Counted from the first letter of the stretch, positions 1 through 8,197 are shown. The stretch: DNA of 36,783 nucleotides from CAYXVF01 sp964468125 (GCA_964468125.1 CAYXVF010000065.1:1-36783); one strand, 5' to 3'. Notes: generated by a model from the letters alone, not told the origin. Translations and numbers: made by a program.

Positions 1-7
1 GGTGGTG

Positions 8-656
8 CTAATGATGTGGGGGCTGCGCGAGCACCTTCGTTTCATCGAGGGGTATGCGCGTCGCCCGACCGGTCTGGCAGGACAGACCTCCGGTTTCTGT
101 ACCCGCAATGAAATTCCCGAAATGCCTCTCGGGTCATTTCGCGAAAGTCATCCGAGAGATGTCCAGCAAAGGACGCCGCGCAGATGTAGCCGATGTTGCG
201 GTCGGCCAGCTCTGCTCGTCCGTCGCTGCGTCGAACGAACAAGCGAGAGTTGTCGTCGATGTGAACATCGATCGGAAACACGGTGCCCCCTCGGTCCAGA
301 TAGCGCTGGGTCCAGGCGAACTGTTCCGGCATCACGACGCCAGCATGCCCGTCGTTCAGCGTCGGGTTGACCCGCGCGAAAAGATGCCACGCTTCGAGCT
401 GTGTCATTGGGGCGCGAAGCGCGTCACGAACCTCGGCGCACGTTCGCTGAAAGGCTTCTCGGTCTGTCCGCCGATCGAAATTCGGATGGAGCGACTGGAG
501 CCCGACTATCCCTGCGTCGAAGTCACGAGTGAGGTTCTCCGCGGACAGCATGGCCGTGCGCGGAAAATGCGATGCGGGCCGCTGCTGGTGTGCACAGCCC
601 GCCAGCGCTCCACTCGTCGTGAGCACCAGCGCAATAATCATCCACGGTTCATGCAT
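8..656 (-). pseudogene. decayed S41-family peptidase lipoprotein
   Basis: The reading frame opens at 656 with a hydrophobic leader and a lipobox (L-A-G-C), so the intact protein would have been an exported lipoprotein. The body resembles the N-terminal part of S41 (tail-specific/C-terminal processing-like) peptidases: a helical domain with a 'LNDGHAG' segment, then 'NIGYI..SF.GHLSDDFREM'. After 'AFREF' the frame runs into unrelated sequence and stops at about 42. A shifted frame starting near 109 encodes 'IAGTETGG' and 'TGRATRIPL', which look like the part that follows the catalytic serine in S41 enzymes, and it ends with TAG at 8-10. The segment that should hold the catalytic Ser is missing, and the linker before 'NIGYI' also looks too short. 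I therefore read this as a gene with internal deletion plus frameshift. The family assignment rests on short motifs; an assembly error is an alternative. Confidence 0.55.
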
Positions 657-827
657 TCGTGCCCCCGTCGCTGGGATCCGGAACGCGCTCGACCCCCCAG
701 CCTCTTGGCGCCAACGGGGGCTGGCCCCGCCGGGCCGGAACGGATATGACCGCCTCGAATCGCACGCCCCCGCATTCCTCGGTGGCGGCTCGAGACCGAG
801 TCGCCCGAACCGGGCTAGGAGATTTCC

Positions 828-1592
828 ATGAATCTGAATGAGCAAAAAATGGTCGTCACCGGCGCTGGCGGTGGCATGGGCTTTCACTTCAGCAAACGCA
901 TCGTCGAAGCGGGCGGAATGGTCGCCGCCGGCGATGTCAACACCGAGGGCCTCGAAGCGCTCGCCAAAGAGTGTCAAGGGCTGCCCGGTAAGGTGTTCAC
1001 CCGCGAGCTCAACGTCGCCGACGAGGCGTCGATCGCTGGCTTCGTCGATTGGGCGCACGAGTCGATGGGCGGCCTCACGGGCTTGATCAACAACGCGGGG
1101 ATCCTCCGCGACGCGCTCCTGGTGAAGAAGGACCGAAACACCGGCGAGATCATCAAGCTCGGCAGTGACGCCTGGCAGGCGGTGATCGACGTCAACCTCA
1201 CCGGCGCGACCTTCATGGTGCGTGATGTCGTCGCGAAGATGGCGGCGGAAGGTGAAAAGGGTGTGATCATCAACATGTCGTCCGTGGCGCGCCACGGAAA
1301 CCGCGGCCAGTCGAACTATGTGTCGGCGAAGGCGGCGCTCGCGGCGAACACGGTCACCTGGGCGCGCGAGTTCGCGAAGTTCGACATCCGTGTCGGTGCG
1401 ATCGCCCCGGGCATGATCGAAACGCCGATGACCAAGGGCATGAACCAAAAGGCCCGCGAAGCGCTCGTGGCCTCCGTGCCCGTGGGGCGCATCGGCGAGC
1501 CCGAGGACATCTGGCTCGCCGCCAAGTTCATCGTCGAGTGCGAATACTTCAACGGGCGGGTCGTCGATGTCGACGGCGGCCTGGTGATGTGA
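828..1592 (+). CDS. SDR-family NAD(P)-dependent oxidoreductase (FabG-like)
   Basis: A 254-residue classical short-chain dehydrogenase/reductase. The Rossmann glycine motif TGAGGGMG is at residues 11-18, NNAG at 88-91, an Asn at 123, Ser at 151/152, and the catalytic YVSAK at 164-168, so the full Asn-Ser-Tyr-Lys set is present. Asp36 at the end of the second strand suggests NAD(H) rather than NADP(H) preference (family rule, inferred here). The C-terminal 'NGRVVDVDGG' is typical of the FabG-like branch. AGGAGA at 817-822 lies five bases before the ATG and fixes the start. The substrate cannot be told: 3-oxoacyl thioesters or another secondary alcohol/ketone are possible. It appears to be transcribed alone; an inverted repeat follows its stop. 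Confidence 0.9.
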   Translation: MNLNEQKMVVTGAGGGMGFHFSKRIVEAGGMVAAGDVNTEGLEALAKECQGLPGKVFTRELNVADEASIAGFVDWAHESMGGLTGLINNAGILRDALLVKKDRNTGEIIKLGSDAWQAVIDVNLTGATFMVRDVVAKMAAEGEKGVIINMSSVARHGNRGQSNYVSAKAALAANTVTWAREFAKFDIRVGAIAPGMIETPMTKGMNQKAREALVASVPVGRIGEPEDIWLAAKFIVECEYFNGRVVDVDGGLVM

Positions 1593-1619
1593 TCTCCCGC
1601 CGTTGACACTTCGGTTGAG

Positions 1620-1668
1620 CGTACGTGGCGCGGTGGCTACGTCCGGGTGACGGCTCTCGCCACGTACG
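1620..1668. repeat. 11-bp perfect inverted repeat downstream of SDR gene
   Basis: The arms CGTACGTGGCG (1620-1630) and CGCCACGTACG (1658-1668) are exact reverse complements separated by 27 bases. It sits 28 bases after the SDR stop codon and about 110 bases before the acetyltransferase start. It could act as a transcript-ending or transcript-stabilising hairpin, but no U-run follows, so a factor-independent terminator is not clearly supported. Confidence 0.45.
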
Positions 1669-1776
1669 TTCGTGCCAGAAGTAACAGTGTCGTCGCTTCA
1701 GAGTCGCTGAGCATCCCGATCGGTGACACGGATCGCGTGTACTCCAAGGCTGTCCTCGAGACCTGGAGTGCTCGCA

Positions 1777-2586
1777 ATGGCAAAGGCCGCTCGCCCCACG
1801 CTTCGCTACATCAGCCGCCCCGGCAATCGTTGGACCCGGCGCGGTTTGGCGAATCTCGTCGGCGAGATGCGCGACCTCGCGGATCGCTGTCTCGAGGAGC
1901 TGCCGCGCTACCAGGCGCTGAGCGGTGAGCGCGAGGCCCTGAAGCGCGCGGTGATCACCACCGCCCGCGATGCGGACGGCAAGCTGGTCGGTTTTTGCTC
2001 CGGCGTCCTCCTCGAGGCGAAAGGCGCCGGCCGCTTTCTCCACATGGGCCTGACCTGCGTCGACCCCTCCACCCGCGGCACGGGCCTCACCCGTCGTTTG
2101 AACGAGTACCTCGTGCGCTGCTTCATGCTCCGCACCCGTCCATTCGGAAAGGTGTGGCTGAGCTGTGTCGCGTGCGTGAAGAGCAGCCTGGGTAACGTCG
2201 CCCTTCACTTCGACAACGTGTACCCCTCCCCCTTCGCCGCACCGCGGCCGAGCAAGGTCCACCTGTCGATCGCCAACGCGGTGTCTCAGCACCACCGCCG
2301 CTGGATCCACATTCGCGAGGACGCGGAATTCGACCCGACCCATTTTGTCTTTCGCGGCGGGGCGAAGGACACGGTGTTCCAGAAGCGACGAGACGACGAG
2401 CGCTACCTGCACCGTCACCCGAAGCTCAACCAGTACTACGACTCGCTGATGGACTTCGATAACGGCGACTTGGTGCTTCAGGTCTGCTCCGCGTCGGTGG
2501 TGACCGGCGTGCGCCACGCCATGGGCCTCTCGGATCGGTCCGTCGAGCTGTCGCGGGCCTTGCCCGCCTACGCACCGAGCGAGTAG
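1777..2586 (+). CDS. GNAT-fold N-acetyltransferase-like protein
   Basis: A 269-residue protein. Residues 92-108 carry the acetyl-CoA binding signature of GNAT enzymes: a strand followed by V-D-P-x-x-R-G-x-G-L, where the backbone of R-G-x-G-L holds the CoA pyrophosphate. The N-terminal 60 residues contain a helix-rich segment with 'LPRYQAL'. The C-terminal 130 residues are not recognisable and are longer than in a minimal GNAT. I chose ATG 1777 over upstream in-frame codons because GGAG at 1765-1768 precedes it by eight bases and the residues before it look non-coding. The acyl acceptor is unknown. The gene lies between an SDR and a glutaredoxin gene with no clear functional link. Confidence 0.7.
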   Translation: MAKAARPTLRYISRPGNRWTRRGLANLVGEMRDLADRCLEELPRYQALSGEREALKRAVITTARDADGKLVGFCSGVLLEAKGAGRFLHMGLTCVDPSTRGTGLTRRLNEYLVRCFMLRTRPFGKVWLSCVACVKSSLGNVALHFDNVYPSPFAAPRPSKVHLSIANAVSQHHRRWIHIREDAEFDPTHFVFRGGAKDTVFQKRRDDERYLHRHPKLNQYYDSLMDFDNGDLVLQVCSASVVTGVRHAMGLSDRSVELSRALPAYAPSE

Positions 2587-2628
2587 CGCCACTTGCGGTT
2601 CCGGCTGCGGTCGTTAGTGTCCCTGGCA

Positions 2629-2898
2629 ATGGAAGCCCCCGCCGCCCCCAAGCTCAGTCTCTACGGCTACGCCTATTGCCCCTACTGCAAGCGTGTCATG
2701 CGCGAGATCGACCGGCTCGGCATCGAGGTGGAGATGGTGGACACCCTGCGGAACCCCGGCGCCCGGGATGAGCTCTTTCACCAGCTCGGCCGCGGCACCG
2801 TTCCGGTCCTGCGCATCGAGGAAAACGGCGACGAGCGTTGGATGCCCGAGTCCCGGGACATCATCAACTACCTGCGCGACCGCTTCGAGGCGCGTTGA
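2629..2898 (+). CDS. glutaredoxin
   Basis: An 89-residue thioredoxin-fold protein with the dithiol active site C17-P-Y-C20 after the first strand, the cis-proline loop T57-V-P59, and a C-terminal 'SRDIINYL' helix typical of glutaredoxins that recognise glutathione. It would reduce protein disulfides or glutathione-mixed disulfides in the cytoplasm. The length matches classical dithiol glutaredoxins. ATG 2629 is preferred to a TTG at 2593 because the upstream 12 residues are not part of the fold, although no strong ribosome binding site precedes either. It is followed after 61 bases by a DUF2461 gene on the same strand. Confidence 0.88.
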   Translation: MEAPAAPKLSLYGYAYCPYCKRVMREIDRLGIEVEMVDTLRNPGARDELFHQLGRGTVPVLRIEENGDERWMPESRDIINYLRDRFEAR

Positions 2899-2959
2899 AC
2901 GGCGAGACCCTTTGTTGTGTAAGGGAGCCTCGGGAGCGCTCTAGACGGCGGAGGGGATC

Positions 2960-3646
2960 ATGGCCCGGGCACACCTGACACCCAAGCTCTTCTCGTTCCT
3001 GAGCGACCTCGCCAAGAACAACGACCGCGAGTGGTTCCAGGCCAACAAGGCGCGCTACGAAGAGCACGTCAAAGCGCCGCTCCTGAGCCTCATCGAAGAT
3101 ATCGAAGCGCCCTTGATGAAGGTGAGTCCGCACCTCGTGGCGGACCCGTCTCCTGTGGGCGGCTCGATGTTCCGCATCTATCGCGACGTGCGCTTCTCCA
3201 AGGACAAGCGCCCGTACAAGACGCACGCGGCCCTGCAGTTTCGCCACATCGCGGGCAAGGACGTGCACGCGCCCGGGCTCTACGTGCATTTCGAACCGGG
3301 CGATTGCTTCGTTGGCGGCGGCGTGTGGCGCCCAGAGTCGAAGGTCTTGAAAGCCATTCGCGCGCGCATCGACGAGGAACCCGGTGCCTGGAAAAAGGTC
3401 CTGAACAACAGGGCCTTCAAAGAGCGCTACGCTCTCGCGGGCGAGAGCCTGAAGCGAGCCCCCAAGGACTACGACCCGGACCACCCGTGGATCGAAGACC
3501 TGAAGCGCAAAGATTTCATCGCCGTGACCCAGCTCAAACAAAAAGAGGTCACGAGCGAGCGCTTGATTCCGATCCTGATTCAAAACTTCAAGGCGGTGAA
3601 GCCGCTGATGAAGTTCGTCGCCGACGCGACCGGACTCGTGCTCTAG
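2960..3646 (+). CDS. DUF2461 (TIGR02453) family protein
   Basis: A 228-residue protein matching the conserved DUF2461 family in length and in landmark segments: 'FLSDLAKNNDREWF..NK.RYE' at the N-terminus, 'FRIYRDVRFSKDKRPYKTH' in the middle, 'GLYVHFEPGDCFVGGGVW' and a C-terminal 'KPLMKF'. The family is widespread in bacteria and has no established biochemical role that I know of. A GGAGG just upstream of ATG 2960 supports the start. It sits 17 bases before the malic enzyme gene and probably shares its transcript. Confidence 0.88.
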   Translation: MARAHLTPKLFSFLSDLAKNNDREWFQANKARYEEHVKAPLLSLIEDIEAPLMKVSPHLVADPSPVGGSMFRIYRDVRFSKDKRPYKTHAALQFRHIAGKDVHAPGLYVHFEPGDCFVGGGVWRPESKVLKAIRARIDEEPGAWKKVLNNRAFKERYALAGESLKRAPKDYDPDHPWIEDLKRKDFIAVTQLKQKEVTSERLIPILIQNFKAVKPLMKFVADATGLVL

Positions 3647-3663
3647 TCTCGGAAAGGAACCCG

Positions 3664-5376
3664 ATGAGCCACAACCGCAATTTTCGTCGTTTGGAAGACG
3701 GGACCATCGAGGTCGAGGTGAAGCTGCGCGGCCGAAACCTCTTGAGCGATGGCCTCCTGAACAAGAGCTCGGCGTTTTCCCATGCTGAGCGCGAGGCCTT
3801 TGGGCTCACGGGCCTGATTCCGAACGTGGTCTCCTCGATGGAGAATCAGCTCGCGCGCATTCACCGAGGCATCCACGAGAAGGCGACGCCGATCGAGAAG
3901 TTCATTGGCTTGGCGGCACTCCAGGCGCGCAACGAGACCCTGTTCTACCGCCTGCTCGTCGACAACATCGAGGAGCTCTTGCCGATCGTCTACACGCCGA
4001 CGGTCGGCGAGGCGTGCAAGAACTTCAGTCAGATCTACCGGATCCCTCGCGGGGTCTGGATCACCCCGGACGACATCGGCCACATCGATTCGATCCTCGA
4101 GAACGCGGACATTCCGGAGGCCCGGCTCATCGTGGTCACGGACAACGAGCGCATTCTCGGTCTCGGCGATCAGGGCGCAGGTGGCATCGGAATTCCCATC
4201 GGCAAACTGTCACTCTACGTCGCCGCCGCCGGCATTCATCCGGCGCAGACCCTGCCCGTCAGTCTCGACGTCGGTACGGACAACGAACAACACCTGAACG
4301 ACCCCCTCTACGTCGGCTGGCGTCACCCGCGCCTGCGGGGCGAAGCCTACTACGATCTCGTGGAGGAGTTCGTGCAAGCGGTGAAGCGCGTCTTCCCGAC
4401 GGCGATCATTCAGTGGGAGGATTTCAAGAAAGCCAACGCCTTCCGCCTCCTCGACGACTACCGGCGCCGCCACCCGTCTTTCAACGATGACATTCAGGGG
4501 ACCGCGGCGATCGCGGTGGCGGGTGTCTACGCGGCGGTGCGCATCATGGAGAAGCCCCTCGCCGAGCAACGGATCGTGATCCTCGGTGCGGGAGCAGCGG
4601 GCGTCGGCATCGCTCAGCAACTCAGAGTTGCGCTCAAAGCCGCCGGGCTCGAAGGAGATGCGCTCACCTCGGCGGTGGCGGTCTTCGACTCACGCGGCAT
4701 GCTCGTCGACTCGCGCGAGATCGACGACAGCTACAAGCGCGAGTTCACCTGGCCCGCGAAGCTCGCCGCCTCCTTCGGCCTCGACCCGGACCAACCCATC
4801 GACCTCGCCACCGCCGTCGAGAAGCTCAAACCGAGTGTCCTTCTCGGGACCTCCGGGCAGCCGGGCTCCTTCACCAAAGAAGTCGTACAGATGATGGCGG
4901 CCAACCACGAGCGGCCGGGGATCTTCCCGTTCTCGAACCCCACCGCGAACAGCGAAGCGACCGCGAAGGATCTGATCGAGTGGACCGAAGGTCGGGCGAT
5001 CGTCGCGAGCGGCTCTCCCTTTGACCCGGTGGAGTACGGCGGCAAGACCTTTCACATCAGCCAGGGCAACAACGTCTACATCTTCCCGGGCGTGGGACTC
5101 GGCGCGATCATCAGCGAGGCGTCCGAAGTGACCGACCAGATGTTCACCGAGGCCGCCCGGGCCCTCGCGGGCATGGTCAGCGAAAAGGACATTGAAGCCG
5201 GTCGGCTCTTCCCGCCGCTCTCGCGTTTGCGCGAGGTCAGCCACACGATCGCTGCAGCGGTCGTGCGCGAGGCGATCCGCAGCCGCGTGGGCCGCCCGAT
5301 TCACGACGACGAGATCGAGGGACTCATCGCCTGGAAGATGTGGCAACCCCACTATCCGGTGCTCAAGGCGGTCTGA
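3664..5376 (+). CDS. maeA: NAD-dependent malic enzyme, large form
   Basis: A 570-residue enzyme expected to oxidatively decarboxylate malate to pyruvate with reduction of NAD+, linking the TCA cycle to pyruvate. Key residues of the large (eukaryotic/SfcA-type) family are present: Y110-T-P-T-V-G, general base Lys181 in 'GIPIGKLSLY', metal ligands E252-D253 in 'QWEDF' and D276 in 'FNDDIQGT', and the Rossmann loop G308-A-G-A-A-G. The length fits the 560-570 residue bacterial large form. The start is ATG 3664, preceded by GGAAAGGA; the open frame extends upstream through the DUF2461 gene, but that stretch is its shadow. Cofactor preference is inferred from the family only. The downstream gene converges with a four-base gap. 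Confidence 0.93.
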   Translation: MSHNRNFRRLEDGTIEVEVKLRGRNLLSDGLLNKSSAFSHAEREAFGLTGLIPNVVSSMENQLARIHRGIHEKATPIEKFIGLAALQARNETLFYRLLVDNIEELLPIVYTPTVGEACKNFSQIYRIPRGVWITPDDIGHIDSILENADIPEARLIVVTDNERILGLGDQGAGGIGIPIGKLSLYVAAAGIHPAQTLPVSLDVGTDNEQHLNDPLYVGWRHPRLRGEAYYDLVEEFVQAVKRVFPTAIIQWEDFKKANAFRLLDDYRRRHPSFNDDIQGTAAIAVAGVYAAVRIMEKPLAEQRIVILGAGAAGVGIAQQLRVALKAAGLEGDALTSAVAVFDSRGMLVDSREIDDSYKREFTWPAKLAASFGLDPDQPIDLATAVEKLKPSVLLGTSGQPGSFTKEVVQMMAANHERPGIFPFSNPTANSEATAKDLIEWTEGRAIVASGSPFDPVEYGGKTFHISQGNNVYIFPGVGLGAIISEASEVTDQMFTEAARALAGMVSEKDIEAGRLFPPLSRLREVSHTIAAAVVREAIRSRVGRPIHDDEIEGLIAWKMWQPHYPVLKAV

Positions 5377-5380
5377 GCGC

Positions 5381-6046
5381 TCACTCGTTCGGCGCAGGGC
5401 TCGGCGACGGGTCCGGGATTTCTCCCGCCGCGGGCGCGGGCGCGCCGCGCCCATACACCACGAAGGCGCCCCGCAAGTCCCCCTGCTCGTAGCCGATCGC
5501 TTTGTCGTCCGGGTAGTTCTGGGCGAGGGCCGTTTTCACCTCCCGTGGGATCTGCTCCTCGGGCCCATGGCACATCACGCACACGCCCCGGTCGATGAAG
5601 ATGCCCTGCATGTAGTGGAAGGTGTCGTCGGTCTCGTAGACGTGCTCTTTGTCGCTCAGGGTCATTCGACCGAGAAGCTCACGCTCGCGGGCGGTGGGGG
5701 TTCCGAGCTCGGCGTTTCGCACGCGCGTCCCCACCCGACGCAGCCACAGCTCGCCGTCCCGGGTGGCGTCCGTGATCTCCGGCGCCATGTCCGAACAAAC
5801 GGAGATCGCGTTCACCGGTCCACCCTCTTTGATCGCCTGGCGTAGGGAGCTCTGAAGCTTGCCCTTGAAGCTCTCCACGAGAGCCCGGGCGCGTTTCACC
5901 CGGTCGGTCAGCTCGATGCGCTTCTCTTCCGGCTTGATGAGCGGCACTTCTTTTTTGGGCTCCTTGGACGGTGCCTGGCGAGAACGCGGCACGCAGCCCA
6001 GGCCACAAAGAAGGGTCACAATAAGGACGCAAATCACGCGCTTCAT
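5381..6046 (-). CDS. Tll0287-like (DUF3365) c-type haem lipoprotein
   Basis: A 221-residue exported protein. Residues 1-18 form a lipoprotein signal ending in G-L-G-C18, so it should be membrane-anchored by a lipid after secretion. The body matches the Tll0287-like/DUF3365 sensor-type haem domain: 'AISVCSDMAPEI' near 80-91, 'RRVGTRVRN' near 103-111, and one haem-binding C156-V-M-C-H160. The C-terminus after about 200 is Pro/Ala-rich. The family is often attached to signalling proteins or found alone; here it is a single domain, which suggests a redox or ligand-sensing role at the cell envelope (inference). GAGGAG precedes the ATG. It diverges from the small heat-shock gene pair. Confidence 0.85.
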   Translation of the reverse strand: MKRVICVLIVTLLCGLGCVPRSRQAPSKEPKKEVPLIKPEEKRIELTDRVKRARALVESFKGKLQSSLRQAIKEGGPVNAISVCSDMAPEITDATRDGELWLRRVGTRVRNAELGTPTARERELLGRMTLSDKEHVYETDDTFHYMQGIFIDRGVCVMCHGPEEQIPREVKTALAQNYPDDKAIGYEQGDLRGAFVVYGRGAPAPAAGEIPDPSPSPAPNE

Positions 6047-6120
6047 CGAGAGCTCCTCTGAAACGATCCGACGTCGGAATTAGCAGAACGACGCGAGGCG
6101 AGCCAGGTGCACGAGGAGCG

Positions 6121-6148
6121 CTTGACGGCTCCGGCCTCGCCCCTAAAT
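6121..6148 (+). promoter_or_regulatory. sigma32-like heat-shock promoter for the Hsp20 pair
   Basis: CTTGAC at 6121-6126 and CCCCTAAAT at 6140-6148, with 13 bases between, match the RpoH (sigma32) pattern CTTGAA / CCCCATnT closely. The element lies 63 bases upstream of the first small heat-shock gene, on its strand. No CIRCE or ROSE element was seen in the leader. Confidence 0.6.
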
Positions 6149-6210
6149 CGAAGGCGTACGAAGGAACGAACATCGGGGAGCCAGCTCCTCGGTTTTGCAG
6201 GAGGCAACGC

Positions 6211-6651
6211 ATGATCAGCATTCGTAACCGGGATCGGTTCAACGATTTGTTCTGGGGCCCCTGGGGCGAGCTCGATCGCTTCCAGCGGGAAATCGACCAG
6301 CTCTTCTTCAACAACGCTCCGTTGACCTACCGCACCCGTGGGGCGGTCGCGAGCAACGTGTACAGCGACGAAGACCGGGCGGTCGCGCAGATTGCGGTCC
6401 CTGGATTCAAGAACGATGAGCTTCAGATCTCCGTCGAGGGCAAGACCCTCACCGTCAGCGGTAAGCGCAAGGAATGGGATGGAGAGAACGTCACTCGTCG
6501 CGAGTTCGGCGCCGAGGAGTTCCAGCGCGGCTTCGAGCTGCCTTTCGCCATCGACGCCAACGCGGTGAGCGCCAAGCTCGAAAACGGCGTGCTCCAGATC
6601 GAGCTGCCGCGAGCCGAAGCCGACAAACCCCGACGGATCGAGATCCGTTAA
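6211..6651 (+). CDS. small heat-shock protein, Hsp20/alpha-crystallin
   Basis: A 146-residue Hsp20. The N-terminus 'ELDRFQREIDQLF' is followed by an alpha-crystallin domain at about 46-138, with 'VPGFKNDELQISVEGKTLTVSGKR' and 'LENGVLQIELPRAE' as the conserved strands. The C-terminal tail holds I-E-I, the I-x-I motif that docks between dimers in sHsp oligomers. It should bind unfolding proteins without ATP use. GGAGG precedes the ATG. A sigma32-like promoter is upstream and a second Hsp20 gene follows after 40 bases, so the two are probably co-transcribed and may co-assemble. Confidence 0.93.
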   Translation: MISIRNRDRFNDLFWGPWGELDRFQREIDQLFFNNAPLTYRTRGAVASNVYSDEDRAVAQIAVPGFKNDELQISVEGKTLTVSGKRKEWDGENVTRREFGAEEFQRGFELPFAIDANAVSAKLENGVLQIELPRAEADKPRRIEIR

Positions 6652-6691
6652 CCAAACCCAGATTCAACGTTCGAAAACAGGAGACGAAACG

Positions 6692-7093
6692 ATGCAGACC
6701 CCGACTTTGACGAAGAATGAAGCGCCCACCGTACCGGTCGAGACCCCGGTTGAAACCCGGGTGGATACTCCCCGGGTCCGGCCGCTCGCCAACGTAGCCG
6801 AGACGAGCGACGCCTACACCGTGGAGCTGTTGGTTCCGGGCGTTGGAAAGGACGCGGTGGAGCTCGAGGTGGAACGCGGCGTGCTTCAGGTCCGCGCCGA
6901 GAGCGCACTGGCCGCCCCTGAGGGTTTGAAGGCGCGCGTTCGCGAGTTTGGCGGCGTGAGCTACGAGCGCCGCTTTACGCTCCCGGAGGACGTGGACCCG
7001 CAGGCGATCGAAGCAAGCCTCGCCGACGGTCTTCTGACCGTGGTGCTGCCCAAGCGCGAAGAGGAAAAACCCCGCACGATCGCGATCGCGTGA
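6692..7093 (+). CDS. second small heat-shock protein, Hsp20
   Basis: A 133-residue Hsp20 paralogue. Residues 1-35 are Pro/Val/Thr/Glu-rich and low-complexity, unlike the N-terminal arm of its neighbour; the alpha-crystallin domain covers about 36-125 with 'YTVELLVPGVGKDAVELEVERGVLQVRAE' split over two strands and 'LADGLLTVVLPK'. The tail ends in I-A-I, again an I-x-I docking motif. GGAG precedes the ATG. The pair with different N-terminal arms resembles two-component sHsp systems in which one partner holds substrate and the other modulates oligomer size; that division is inference. A strong hairpin follows the stop. Confidence 0.92.
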   Translation: MQTPTLTKNEAPTVPVETPVETRVDTPRVRPLANVAETSDAYTVELLVPGVGKDAVELEVERGVLQVRAESALAAPEGLKARVREFGGVSYERRFTLPEDVDPQAIEASLADGLLTVVLPKREEEKPRTIAIA

Positions 7094-7129
7094 TCGAGCT
7101 CAGCCTACAGTCCCCTGCTTAGGCTCCCG

Positions 7130-7170
7130 CCCCCCTCGCGTTCGCTCTCTCCCGTGGAGCGCGAGGGGGG
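7130..7170. terminator. bidirectional terminator-like hairpin between convergent genes
   Basis: CCCCCCTCGCG (7130-7140) pairs perfectly with CGCGAGGGGGG (7160-7170) across a 19-base loop. It lies between the convergent Hsp20 pair and the coiled-coil membrane protein gene. The following bases (ATTCTCC) have no run of T, so the stop may be factor-dependent, but the position and strength fit a shared terminator. Confidence 0.55.
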
Positions 7171-7188
7171 ATTCTCCATTCCGATCGC

Positions 7189-8043
7189 TCAGCGGCGTTT
7201 CTTGCCGTTGCCGACGAGAACGAGGCGCTGCTTCTTTCTCTTCTTCTCGAGCACGAGAAACCCCTGCTCCGTCGCCGCGGCGACGAACTCATCGATCGCA
7301 TCGTCGAATGTTTCGCCCTGGAGAAACGCGGACATCTTGTTCTTCGCTTCGTGGCAACGCAGCTCCGGCATCACCAAAATCAGGGCGTCCGTCACGGATT
7401 GGTTGAGTGCCATCGCGACGTGGCAGATGGACTTGTCGACGAAGCCGTCATTGCGGTTCTTGGCGCTCCGAGGCCCGGGAAGGCCATCGCCGTCGAGGTC
7501 GTAGTGGAGCTCGGCGAGCCAGGCGCCGTTGTGCAGCTCCGTTTGCCAAGGAACGTAGTCCCCCGGGTGGAGGTTTTGCGCCATGCCCCCGACGAGACGA
7601 CTGAGGAGCTCCGCGCGCCGGCCGACCCGGTCGTCTTCCTTCGGATTGTCGAGCACGCGATTCCAGCGGTCGACGAACCAGTCGAACAATTGCGACGCAC
7701 CTTGCGCCTTCACCCTGCGCATGGCCTCGGCGATGATCTTCGCCTGTACTTTGTGCCGCTCGGCGATGGCGGGATCGAGCGCGCCTGTCTCCTGCTCTAC
7801 CTCGCGCTTGTCGTAGGTCAGTCGACGCCGGAGGTCCGCGGCGTCTGCCTTCGCCGCCTTGAGCTCGGCGGCGAGGCGCGCATTTTCGCTGACGAGATCA
7901 CCTGGGGCCTCGGGACTGAGCCACACCCCAACGACCATCCCGAGGGAGAAGATCACGATCGAGGCGATCAACGCGACGAGCTTGGCCCGCGACGCGGGGC
8001 TCACCTCTCCGGGTAAGGGCTGGCGAGGGTCGTAGTGGTTCAC
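7189..8043 (-). CDS. membrane-anchored coiled-coil protein of unknown function
   Basis: A 284-residue protein I do not recognise. A single membrane segment at about 22-42 is followed by a heptad-rich coiled coil (about 50-85, 'ENARLAAELKAAKADAADLRRRL'-like spacing), then a globular part. D182-L-D-G-D-G187 matches the D-x-D-x-D-G calcium loop of EF-hand and dockerin-like repeats, although only one copy is present. The C-terminus is strongly basic (KKRKKQ, GKKRR). The start is GTG 8043 with GAGGCG upstream. The topology is probably N-in with a periplasmic body, inferred from the short charged N-terminus. It diverges from the ATP/ADP-translocase-like gene. Confidence 0.75.
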   Translation of the reverse strand: MNHYDPRQPLPGEVSPASRAKLVALIASIVIFSLGMVVGVWLSPEAPGDLVSENARLAAELKAAKADAADLRRRLTYDKREVEQETGALDPAIAERHKVQAKIIAEAMRRVKAQGASQLFDWFVDRWNRVLDNPKEDDRVGRRAELLSRLVGGMAQNLHPGDYVPWQTELHNGAWLAELHYDLDGDGLPGPRSAKNRNDGFVDKSICHVAMALNQSVTDALILVMPELRCHEAKNKMSAFLQGETFDDAIDEFVAAATEQGFLVLEKKRKKQRLVLVGNGKKRR

Positions 8044-8197
8044 GTCCGCCTCACAGTATGCCGCATCCGACCTTCATACCACCACCGCCGAGCGGTTCTT
8101 GGCGAATCTCGAAGCCGTTCCATCGACCCGGGGGTCCCTGCCCGACCCCTCCAAAAGGGGGGCGACGGGAGCGCGATTTCACGCGATAAGGGCCCCG

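Noticed and set aside
657..1448. Long minus-strand open frame antisense to the SDR gene, continuous with the protease fragment
   Set aside because: It mirrors the SDR coding strand codon by codon and has an Arg/His/Asp-rich composition; the real start of the minus-strand gene is at 656 with a lipoprotein signal.
3031..3663. Upstream in-frame extension of the malic enzyme frame
   Set aside because: It overlaps the DUF2461 gene in another frame, is Arg/Pro-rich, and the malic enzyme has its own ribosome binding site and normal length from 3664.
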